Shown here: positions 1 to 6,473 of the stretch, piece by piece
Position numbering within the stretch: position 1 is the stretch's first letter
How the letters are laid out: each line of letters begins with the position of its first letter
Assembly (NCBI GenBank): GCA_002068415.1
Contig: MVZM01000020.1
Span: forward strand, 1 to 34,043
Source of the DNA: Tenericutes bacterium ADurb.BinA124
Lineage (GTDB): Bacteria; Bacillota_I; Bacilli_A; ML615J-28; CAG-698
DNA length: 34,043 nt
Direction of reading: 5' to 3'
Position numbers and translations under genes: made by a program
The notes under the pieces: generated by a model
What the model saw: the letters and a program-made list of their open reading frames with translations, nothing else
What the model was told of the DNA's origin: nothing
Database searches by the model: none

Positions 1-1
1 A

Positions 2-46
2 AGTTCTAAACTATAAAAACTCTGACAGCCTTTATAATTTAGAACT
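2..46. repeat. Long inverted repeat downstream of the methyltransferase gene
   Basis: Arms AGTTCTAAA (2-10) and TTTAGAACT (38-46) pair perfectly; inside them ATAAA and TTTAT extend the stem after a small internal loop. It lies about 55 bases beyond the stop of the methyltransferase gene on the minus strand. It may be a terminator, but the bases that would form its T-tail lie outside the window. Confidence 0.5.
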
Positions 47-101
47 ATCTAAATTACAAATATGTTTATCATAAATTTTTTTTCTACTTTCTATTTACAA
101 T

Positions 102-1724
102 CTACCTTTTAAATTCATCAATAATAAATTGAACCATATCATTGCTTTCTATTAATTTACACGATACTATAGGTTTATCTATAAATTGAAACCCTTTCAT
201 TTCTTCAATCTCATTTATATTTTGTATGCTTTTTGGCTGTCTAAATTTTACAAAGGGTACTTTATGCAATTCCAATATCATCTCATATGGCACATTCAGA
301 AAATAAAATCTTGTATCATTTATTTCTTCATAATCTGCTAAAAATGAAACTCGAGTTGCAGGACTGATTATATATATTTCTTTGGGTGCACTTCTTCCCA
401 ATGAACTTGATAAATTTTTCAAATAAGTAATATCAATTTTAGTATCTTTATATTTATTATAATTAAATATTTTAACAGGATACCTACTTTTATATCCATC
501 GAATTCAACTCCATTTATTATGTTTTTTTCCATTTTAATTTCAAATAATTGAGATACAAAATTTTTATATTTTTCCCATTCCATAGATAATGTTTCTTTC
601 AAATCGTACATACCTAATTTACAAGACATAAAAGGCTTTGGTTCTTTCCCATATTTTTCTCCATTAATTAGATTATTACTATCAGCTATATTTAACAATC
701 TCTTTTGCATTGTAAAATAAGATAGTTTGCCTAAATCACACATTATCCATCTACGATTTAGTTTTTCAGCAACAGCCATTGTTGTACCCGATCCTCCAAA
801 AAAATCAAATACAATATCTCCCGGATTTGTTGAGGCTTTTATTATTCGAGCAAGCAAGTTTTCATTTTTTTGTGTTGGATATCCAGTCTTTTCAGTCGAA
901 AAACTCATTATTTGTATTGAGTTTAAATCATCTAACTCACTACAATTCCAAGTATCTTCAATGGGCATGCCAATTCCTGTGGGTTTCTTGCCATCTCTTC
1001 GAACATAATTATCAGGATAAGGTATATATCCTTTGTTAAAAATAAAATTGTTATTATTTTTTGAATAGTAATAAATTACATCATGATTTCTAATCCAATT
1101 GTTAGCCTTTGATTTATAACCTGATATCCATCCTATTCTCCAAATAATTTCTCTTTGAAAATTATTCTTTCCAAAGACTTCATCTAGTATAACTTTAACA
1201 TAGTGTCCCATTTTTTCGTCCATATGAACATAAATAGAACCATCATCTGCCAATATTTCTCTAGCTAAAATAAGTCGTCTTCGTAAAAATTCTAGAAATT
1301 CGGCTCCTTGTTTTTTATCATTATATGCTTTAGCACCAGTCTTACTAGAAAATTCATCTTGTGTAGCAAATGGTGGATCTATGTAAATTAACTTTACTTT
1401 CCCTTTAATTTTATCTTTAACTAATGGGTCTTTGTTTTCGTAAATTGTCTTTAAAAATTGCAGATTGTCTCCAAAAACTATTAAATTTCTCCAGTCATCA
1501 GTCCTATTCTCACTTTTGACTTCTTTATAAACTCTATCTTTTTGTAATGGTAAAGGAAATGTTCCATCTTCGTTTGCAAGCAAATCTTCTTTTCTCATTT
1601 TACCTGCATATACCAATTCATATTCTTCTTTAAGAGTTGGAAATAACACATATTTCATATCTTCTGGAATTGGCATATCATTTTCCAATAATTCAATCAA
1701 ATATTTTTTTTGTTCATCTGTCAT
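102..1724 (-). CDS. Type III-like (beta class) adenine-specific DNA methyltransferase (Mod)
   Basis: Predicted to transfer a methyl group from S-adenosylmethionine to adenine in DNA, as the modification (Mod) part of a restriction-modification system. The 540-residue protein shows the catalytic motif IV as IDPPF near residue 115, before the SAM-binding motif FGGSGTT near residue 310. This order marks the beta class of amino-methyltransferases, to which type III Mod proteins belong. The stretch between them and the C-terminal third probably hold the target recognition region. The start follows a good ribosome site (AAAGGGAGAG). A restriction (Res) gene would be expected downstream, left of the window; it is not visible here, so an orphan methyltransferase is also possible. 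The gene is divergent from a serine recombinase. Confidence 0.9.
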   Translation of the reverse strand: MTDEQKKYLIELLENDMPIPEDMKYVLFPTLKEEYELVYAGKMRKEDLLANEDGTFPLPLQKDRVYKEVKSENRTDDWRNLIVFGDNLQFLKTIYENKDPLVKDKIKGKVKLIYIDPPFATQDEFSSKTGAKAYNDKKQGAEFLEFLRRRLILAREILADDGSIYVHMDEKMGHYVKVILDEVFGKNNFQREIIWRIGWISGYKSKANNWIRNHDVIYYYSKNNNNFIFNKGYIPYPDNYVRRDGKKPTGIGMPIEDTWNCSELDDLNSIQIMSFSTEKTGYPTQKNENLLARIIKASTNPGDIVFDFFGGSGTTMAVAEKLNRRWIMCDLGKLSYFTMQKRLLNIADSNNLINGEKYGKEPKPFMSCKLGMYDLKETLSMEWEKYKNFVSQLFEIKMEKNIINGVEFDGYKSRYPVKIFNYNKYKDTKIDITYLKNLSSSLGRSAPKEIYIISPATRVSFLADYEEINDTRFYFLNVPYEMILELHKVPFVKFRQPKSIQNINEIEEMKGFQFIDKPIVSCKLIESNDMVQFIIDEFKR

Positions 1725-1767
1725 AAGAAATCTCTCCCTTTAATAAATTTTCGAAACCAGTTTTCAC

Positions 1768-1787
1768 AAAGGTACACCTTTATGAAC
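1768..1787 (+). repeat. Direct repeat copy 1 upstream of the serine recombinase
   Basis: Shares 16 of 20 positions with the copy at 1902-1921: AAAGGT, four variable bases, then CTTTATGAAC. In this copy AAAGGT and ACCTTT also form a perfect 6-bp inverted repeat. The two copies lie 134 bp apart in the space between the methyltransferase and the recombinase, where binding subsites of a serine recombinase would be expected. Confidence 0.55.
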
Positions 1788-1901
1788 TTATGAAATAAGC
1801 TGTAAAAGTTTACTTTTTATAAAAAAACAAGTTGACAAGGCTTAAATATGATGAAACTGTGGCATTTTTTTACAATTTAAGTTAAAATATAAGAAAGATA
1901 T

Positions 1902-1921
1902 AAAGGTGTGGCTTTATGAAC
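1902..1921 (+). repeat. Direct repeat copy 2 upstream of the serine recombinase
   Basis: Second copy of the motif seen at 1768-1787, with identical outer parts (AAAGGT and CTTTATGAAC) and a different centre. It sits directly before a terminator-like hairpin in the recombinase leader. Confidence 0.55.
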
Positions 1922-1950
1922 GACAGTTGATTCTTACAACTGTCTTTTTT
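1922..1950 (+). terminator. Hairpin with T-run in the leader of the recombinase gene
   Basis: GACAGTTG (1922-1929) and CAACTGTC (1937-1944) form a perfect 8-bp stem with a 7-base loop, followed by six T. It is a textbook intrinsic terminator pointing towards the recombinase gene. It could insulate the gene from upstream transcription or act as an attenuator. Confidence 0.6.
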
Positions 1951-1965
1951 CATAAAAATGAGGGG

Positions 1966-1984
1966 TATAATACTCTAAAAGGAG
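1966..1984 (+). promoter_or_regulatory. Possible -10 box and ribosome binding site of the recombinase
   Basis: A perfect TATAAT at 1966-1971 follows the hairpin, but no convincing -35 is present at 17 bp. AAAAGGAG at 1977-1984 lies 8 bases before ATG 1993, and this fixes the start of the recombinase gene. Confidence 0.35.
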
Positions 1985-1992
1985 TTGTTTTT

Positions 1993-2616
1993 ATGATGAA
2001 ATATGGATATGTTAGAGTTTCAACTGTTACACAAAACATAGATAGACAAATGGATGAAATGTATAAACTTGATTTAACTGATAATGAAATCTTTATAGAT
2101 AAACAAAGCGGAAAAGATTTCAATCGTGAAAAATATCAAGAACTAAGAAACATTTTAAAGAAAAACGATCTATTAATAATAAAATCAATTGATCGTTTAG
2201 GCAGAGATTATAATATGATAATTGAGGAGTGGCATTATATTACTAAAATTATTGAAGCTGATATTTTAGTAATTGATATGCCACTTTTAGATACAAGAAA
2301 TGATGCGACAAATTTAATAGGTAAATTCATAAGTGATATTGTCTTACAAATACTTTCCTTCGTTGCTGAAACAGAAAGAGAAAATATTAAGCAAAGACAA
2401 GCTGAAGGCATAAGGCTTGCAAAAGAAAGAGGCGTACACATGGGACGCCCAAGATATGTCTTACCAGAAAATTTTAATGAAGTTGCTAATTCATATATAA
2501 ATAGAGAAATAACATCTAATGAAGCTGCAAAAAAACTTAATATGGCAAGGAGTACTTTTTTAAAATATGTTAAACAAAAAGAGTTCGACTCCCTACCGCA
2601 TAAAGAATTTTCATAG
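1993..2616 (+). CDS. Serine recombinase, resolvase/invertase family
   Basis: Small site-specific recombinase of 207 residues. The N-terminal catalytic domain starts YGYVRVST, with the nucleophilic serine near residue 10, and contains the conserved IDRLGRD and the helix E ending in AETERENIKQRQAEGI. A C-terminal helix-turn-helix (about residues 175-200, TSNEAAKKLNMARSTFLKYV) binds DNA. This order (catalytic first, HTH last) is that of Tn3-type resolvases and DNA invertases, not of IS607 transposases. An in-frame extension back to 1906 exists but would run through the leader hairpin; the AAAAGGAG site supports 1993. A second ATG lies one codon later. Target sites are unknown; the repeats at 1768 and 1902 are candidates. 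A truncated element remnant is another explanation for its isolated position. Confidence 0.9.
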   Translation: MMKYGYVRVSTVTQNIDRQMDEMYKLDLTDNEIFIDKQSGKDFNREKYQELRNILKKNDLLIIKSIDRLGRDYNMIIEEWHYITKIIEADILVIDMPLLDTRNDATNLIGKFISDIVLQILSFVAETERENIKQRQAEGIRLAKERGVHMGRPRYVLPENFNEVANSYINREITSNEAAKKLNMARSTFLKYVKQKEFDSLPHKEFS

Positions 2617-2653
2617 AGTTCGACTTCCTACCACGTAAGGAGCTAAATGCATA
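2581..2653 (+). repeat. Tandem duplication of the recombinase gene end
   Basis: GAGTTCGACTCCCTACC at 2581-2597 recurs at 2616-2632 with one change (35-bp period). The first copy encodes the recombinase tail FDSLPHKEFS and its stop. The second, after that stop and in another frame, would encode FDFLPRKELNA and a stop. The end of a related gene seems to have been duplicated or joined here. Confidence 0.6.
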
Positions 2654-2656
2654 AAA

Positions 2657-2707
2657 AAACTGCTTCAGATATGCAATTTTATCTAAAACAGTTTCTATTT
2701 TTATTTT
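2657..2707 (+). terminator. Probable terminator of the recombinase gene
   Basis: AAACTG (2657-2662) pairs with CAGTTT (2689-2694), with inner AGAT/ATCT pairing across an internal loop, followed by a T-rich tail (CTATTTTTATTTTC). Confidence 0.5.
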
Positions 2708-3050
2708 CATTTTTGGCTTTATAAAGCCATTTTTATCATCTTACTAATCAAAGATAAGTTTGGAGCCAAGTTTTACCTTAAAGGGATTGCTTTTTCCGTT
2801 CCAACTGTGTAAAGCTCTAACATTTATTAAAGTCAATGTTAAATTCACCAAAAAAGACAAAGTTAATTTCACCAATGGGGGGATTGGGGGAAATGTGTTC
2901 CCCCTAATTAATAACTAACAAGCGCCAATTTTTACCGATTATCTTCCTTTCATTTAGTCACTAAAACCAATGGGTTTATGCCCATTCATTCGCATAATAT
3001 AATTAGACACTAATGCATCTTTTAAAATTGATGATGATTAGTTATTAAAA
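2708..3050. other. Gene-free stretch with repeats and hairpins
   Basis: No credible gene. It holds the palindrome TGGCTTTATAAAGCCA (2713-2728), two related motifs TTAAATTCACC (2839-2849) and TTAATTTCACC (2863-2873), a G-rich stretch with hairpin GGGGGAA/TTCCCCC (2886-2904), and AATGGG/CCCATT (2969-2986), followed on the minus strand by GGTTTTAG, possibly a weak terminator of the ATPase gene. The paired TCACC motifs look like the end of a lost insertion element, but this is not proven. Confidence 0.4.
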
Positions 3051-4307
3051 TCAATACACAGTTTCTAAAATGTCTTTATTTAATAAAAAATCTTTTAAAC
3101 CCATAGTAATTATTCCGTAATCATCATTTCTTATTAAAGTCTTATCTTTTACAATTAATATTTTCTTGAAAGAATCATTAACATTTATAAGAGGTCTAAT
3201 TTCTTGATTATGTTTTTGACTGTCATAAATGATGTATGATGATTGTAAATAGAACTGTTTCCTGCCTTTTCTTGCTACAAAGTCGATTTCTAGTTGTTTT
3301 TTAATATACTTACCATCTTTTTTCTCATTTATCTCAACTATTCCAACATCAACATTAAAGCCTCTAATAATTAATTCATTATAAATTAAGTTTTCCATTA
3401 GCTGAGGCTCTTCATATTGTCTAAAACCTAGTCTTGCATTTCTTAAACCAAGATCCGTAAAATAAAGTTTAAATGGGGTATTAATATATTTTTTCCCTTT
3501 TAAATCATAACGTAAGCTTTTAGAGATTAAAAAAGAATCTAAAAAATAATCTAAATATTTACTAATAGTGTTAGGTGATAAAGTAATATTAGATACACTC
3601 TTAAAGGAGTTTGAAAGTTTTTTAGGATTTGTTAATCTGCCTATATAGGAAGCAACAATACTAAATAGTTCTCCTATTTCTTTTTGATTAATAACATTAT
3701 TTCTTTCAATTATATCCTTTAAATAAATAGTATCATTTAAGTTTTTTAAGAAATTCTCTTTTTCTTCTGGAGTTTTCATTTCTGCTATATTTGGGAGTCC
3801 ACCATAATGCAAATACTCAGATAAAGCAGTTTCAAAATCTAATTCCTTATAGTTATAAAATTCATAAAAACTTAATGGTGAAACATGAATTTGATATCCA
3901 CGACCTCTAAATTCAGTAACAATATCCGAAGATAGAAACTTAGAATTAGAACCCGTAACATAAACATCAAAGTTTTTAATACTAATAAAACCATTCAATA
4001 AATCTACAAACTCATCCACTAATTGAATCTCATCTAAAATAATATAATACATATTATTATCTTTGATTTGAGACTTAATAAAATTATTTAAAGTAAGCGC
4101 ATCTCTTAAATGTTTGTTTTCAATCGTTTCTAGAGAGACTCTAATAATGTGATTTTCTCTAACACCACTCTCTATTAAATAATTATAAAAAATTTCATTT
4201 AATAAAAACGATTTTCCACATCTTCTAACACCTGTAATAACTTTTATTAATTTATTGTGTTTACTAGATATTAACTTTTTTAAATATTCATCTCTTTTAA
4301 TATACAT
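3051..4307 (-). CDS. AAA ATPase with DUF4143-type C-terminal domain
   Basis: A 418-residue P-loop ATPase. Walker A is GVRRCGKS near residues 27-34 and Walker B is YYIILDEIQ near residue 90; a sensor-like VTGSNSKFL follows near residue 120. The C-terminal half (about 200-390) matches the DUF4143 type, with a nuclease-like pattern including EIDFVARKGRKQFYLQ, in which the acidic residue, lysine and glutamine resemble a PD-(D/E)XK fold. Many such genes occur as single accessory genes in bacteria and archaea; their function is unknown. The ribosome site is weak (GGTG). The stop TGA is followed one codon later by TAA. Neighbours on both sides look like decayed mobile DNA, so recent transfer is likely. 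Confidence 0.85.
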   Translation of the reverse strand: MYIKRDEYLKKLISSKHNKLIKVITGVRRCGKSFLLNEIFYNYLIESGVRENHIIRVSLETIENKHLRDALTLNNFIKSQIKDNNMYYIILDEIQLVDEFVDLLNGFISIKNFDVYVTGSNSKFLSSDIVTEFRGRGYQIHVSPLSFYEFYNYKELDFETALSEYLHYGGLPNIAEMKTPEEKENFLKNLNDTIYLKDIIERNNVINQKEIGELFSIVASYIGRLTNPKKLSNSFKSVSNITLSPNTISKYLDYFLDSFLISKSLRYDLKGKKYINTPFKLYFTDLGLRNARLGFRQYEEPQLMENLIYNELIIRGFNVDVGIVEINEKKDGKYIKKQLEIDFVARKGRKQFYLQSSYIIYDSQKHNQEIRPLINVNDSFKKILIVKDKTLIRNDDYGIITMGLKDFLLNKDILETVY

Positions 4308-4408
4308 TGTATCACCATTTCATTTTTTTTCAATAATTGAAAAAATATTCAATATTATTTTACTATATAATAATAAGTTTGTCAAAGAGGTATCATATTT
4401 TACTATCA

Positions 4409-4446
4409 ACCTAAAATCTCATTAAAATTATACACGTATAAAAGGT
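4409..4446. repeat. Solitary IS1634-family element end
   Basis: ACCTAAAATCTCATTAAAAT and the following bases match the transposase-distal end of the element at 13691 almost perfectly for 36 bp, up to about 4445. No transposase or partner end is nearby. It is either a relic of an excised or deleted copy or a terminal fragment moved by recombination. Confidence 0.75.
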
Positions 4447-4460
4447 GTTTATAGTAAACG

Positions 4461-4504
4461 GAAATTGACCAGATTTTAAGGAAAACAGCGATTTGAAATT
4501 GACC
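4461..4504. repeat. Paired GAAATTGACC motifs, possible IS21-type end
   Basis: GAAATTGACC occurs at 4461-4470 and again at 4495-4504. Multiple copies of such a motif are typical of IS21-family ends, but no istA or istB remains are visible, so the family assignment is tentative. Confidence 0.4.
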
Positions 4505-4587
4505 ACCCCTTGTGTTAACATTCATAATCAATATATTTGTTTAAAAAATTCTATTAAGAAGTAAATTTAAAATATCATAAATTGATT

Positions 4588-4632
4588 TCAAAGTGACATC
4601 AAAGCAACATCGAAGTGACATTCAAAGTGACA
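4588..4632. repeat. Four tandem 11-bp repeats (TCAAAGTGACA)
   Basis: Units at 4588-4598, 4599-4609, 4610-4620 and 4622-4632 read TCAAAGTGACA, TCAAAGCAACA, TCGAAGTGACA and TCAAAGTGACA; one extra T separates the last two. The array lies just downstream of the RhuM gene in otherwise gene-free DNA (4308-4673). The 11-bp period argues against a coding repeat and suits a protein-binding array. Confidence 0.65.
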
Positions 4633-4673
4633 TTATTATATTTTAAAATCTTTTTTTAATAATTAACATATGG

Positions 4674-5675
4674 TTATTTATCTTTTTTATTTGCTTCGTA
4701 TTGTTCTTGTAATAGTCTTACTGCTTTATCAAAATCACTTTCAAGTTTTTTCATTTCTCTTTTGCGATATATTTCAAATTCTTTTTCTGCTTTCTCTATT
4801 GCTTGTTTATGGCTTATGTTGCCTTTGCCTTCTAATAGTTTTCTTTTGTTTGATATGATTTGATTATCAAGGGCATCTATCCAATTTTGCATAGTCATAG
4901 GTAATTGTTCTAAAGCTTGTAATTCTGCAAAATCCAAGAACTGAGCAACTAATAAATTTAAGCGTTGTAATTCTGTTTCTGATAAATAATTTTTAGCAAT
5001 CTTAACATCGTCTTTAGTAATATAGTCACCTTTAAAATTTGTCATACCAACAAATGTTTTTTCATTATCAACTCTATCATAAATAACTTCTGCTGCAGTA
5101 TGTTCATGTACTGCATAATGAAGTTTATTTTGCACGGTGGCAAAAAAGGCTTTTGTTAGATCTGATCTAGGATCATAATCAATGGATGTTGCATATATAT
5201 CGGTTACTTGTTGATAGAAGTTTCTCTCTGAAGAACGAATGTCTCTGATACGTTGTAAAAGTTCACGAAAGTAGCGAGAGCCTCCTTGTTTTAGTCTTTC
5301 ATCATCAAGAGTAAATCCTTTTTGAATATATTCGTGTAATCTCTCGGTTGCCCAACGGCGAAAACGAGTAGCTACTTGAGATTGTACACGATAGCCTAAT
5401 GCAATAACCATATCTAAATTATAATGAGAAATGTTTCTTTTTACCTCTCTTGTCCCTTCTAATCGAACTGTCAAGAAATCCTTGACAGTTGACTTTTTTT
5501 CAAGTTCTTCATCTCTATATATACCTTCTATATGCTGACTAATATTTTGTTTTGTAGTGTCATATAATTCTGCTAATTGTTGCTGTGTAACCCAAATGTC
5601 ATCTTCAAAAAAACGCACAGATATTTTGGTTACACCATTATCATCTTGATATATTATTAAATTATTATTTTTCAT
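4674..5675 (-). CDS. RhuM family protein
   Basis: A complete 333-residue member of the RhuM family, first named from a Salmonella pathogenicity island and now seen widely in mobile and accessory regions; its biochemical function is not known. The N-terminal part has the family hallmarks IWVTQQQLAELYDTTKQNIS (about residues 28-47, resembling a helix-turn-helix), then SHYNLDMVIALGYRV and FRRWATERLHEYIQKGF (about residues 85-120). The C-terminal third is charged and helical. The start follows GAGGTG in a good position. It stands alone between an AAA ATPase and a fragment of an AlbA/RecG-like regulator, so it belongs to the accessory cluster at the left of the window. Confidence 0.85.
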   Translation of the reverse strand: MKNNNLIIYQDDNGVTKISVRFFEDDIWVTQQQLAELYDTTKQNISQHIEGIYRDEELEKKSTVKDFLTVRLEGTREVKRNISHYNLDMVIALGYRVQSQVATRFRRWATERLHEYIQKGFTLDDERLKQGGSRYFRELLQRIRDIRSSERNFYQQVTDIYATSIDYDPRSDLTKAFFATVQNKLHYAVHEHTAAEVIYDRVDNEKTFVGMTNFKGDYITKDDVKIAKNYLSETELQRLNLLVAQFLDFAELQALEQLPMTMQNWIDALDNQIISNKRKLLEGKGNISHKQAIEKAEKEFEIYRKREMKKLESDFDKAVRLLQEQYEANKKDK

Positions 5676-5881
5676 AAATTAACACCTCATTATAATTTTA
5701 TCATATAATTCAATAGAATATTTGTTACCTTATTTCTATTAAATATCTAATTTTTTCATATACACCAAGGGCAATTGAATATTCATATAGTTTTTCATAA
5801 TAATTTACCTCTCCCTAAAGTTGTTGGTTTAATTCATTATAACATGACTAGTCTCTATATATAAACTGCTTTAATTATTGT

Positions 5882-6160
5882 AGCCTATCCATGAACTTCA
5901 CTACCTATAATAGTATAGTCTCTATGTACTAGTGCGTTTACTATCGCTTCTTGAACCACTCTTTCTGGATAGTCCGGATACTCAACTCTATATACAGGGC
6001 CTTTCTTCCACATCTTCCTATTATTTCTTTTTACAAAATCCAAAGAAGCTTTTAATAAATATAATAAATTACCTTCATATTCTTGATCATCTAAAGCTTC
6101 CATTATGTTTATAGTATGCCTCAAAAATATTAATTTCTCACCAATAATTTACCAATTTTT
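5882..6160 (-). pseudogene. Fragment of an AlbA/RecG-like putative transcriptional regulator
   Basis: About 90 codons that resemble the middle of proteins with an AlbA_2 DNA-binding domain and an ATPase-like C-terminus, often annotated as RecG-related regulators. The diagnostic part is YPERVVQEAIVNALVHRDYT, ending in GSEVHG and a TAG stop where family members continue. Upstream the frame stays open past the first ATG at 6124 (reading GEKLIFLRHTINIMEAL) until a TAA just beyond 6155. Both ends of the gene are missing and no ribosome site precedes the ATG. It is a relic, not a working gene. Confidence 0.7.
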
Positions 6161-6473
6161 AATATTAAATACAAGTGAATTATTTGAATTTTATTTTTTC
6201 CTTCTTTTTATAAAGCAAATACTATGTCAAAAAAGGTAATTTCAATAACAGGGCAGTTACTTTTTCAATTCACCTTTTCTTTATTAATAACATTAATAAC
6301 TTTTTTGATTTACTAATTGTTTGAAAAAAGCGAAATTATCAACAAACTGATAACTTCGCTTATTTATATAAATTATTTGAAAAATTTTGTAATTATAATT
6401 ATATATCTCAACTTAACTCACTATTAATCAATTTTTATGAAAACAATTATAAAAGACTCATTTTGGTATTATT
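6161..6473. other. AT-rich gene-free stretch downstream of lipoprotein gene 1
   Basis: No gene seen. Besides the terminator at 6328-6361 the sequence is featureless and AT-rich. Confidence 0.5.
6328..6361 (-). terminator. Hairpin downstream of lipoprotein gene 1
   Basis: AAGCGAAATTATCA (6328-6341) pairs with TGATAACTTCGCTT (6348-6361) with one mismatch; the minus-strand RNA continues into a T-rich tail. The stem shares GCGAAATTATCA with the hairpin at 13281-13321, downstream of the related pseudogene. Confidence 0.75.

Noticed and set aside
727..1039. Open frames on the plus strand inside the methyltransferase gene.
   Set aside because: They are antisense to a clear gene, lack ribosome sites and have no recognisable domains. 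The same holds for antisense frames in the V-ATPase genes and the GGDEF-EAL gene.
1828..1860. TTGACA at 1832 as the -35 of a recombinase promoter.
   Set aside because: The nearest -10-like TATGAT is only 9 bp away and nothing suitable lies at 16-18 bp.
2839..2904. TTAAATTCACC/TTAATTTCACC pair and G-rich hairpin as a certain IS21-family end.
   Set aside because: The motif differs from GAAATTGACC and no transposase remains are present, so it is only noted as a possible scar.
5720..5830. Short open frame on the minus strand reading GEVNYYEKLYEYSIALGVYE, and a 19-codon ORF with a ribosome site GGGAGAGG overlapping it.
   Set aside because: Too short, with no recognisable family; possibly another relic between RhuM and the AlbA-like fragment, but not supportable as a gene.
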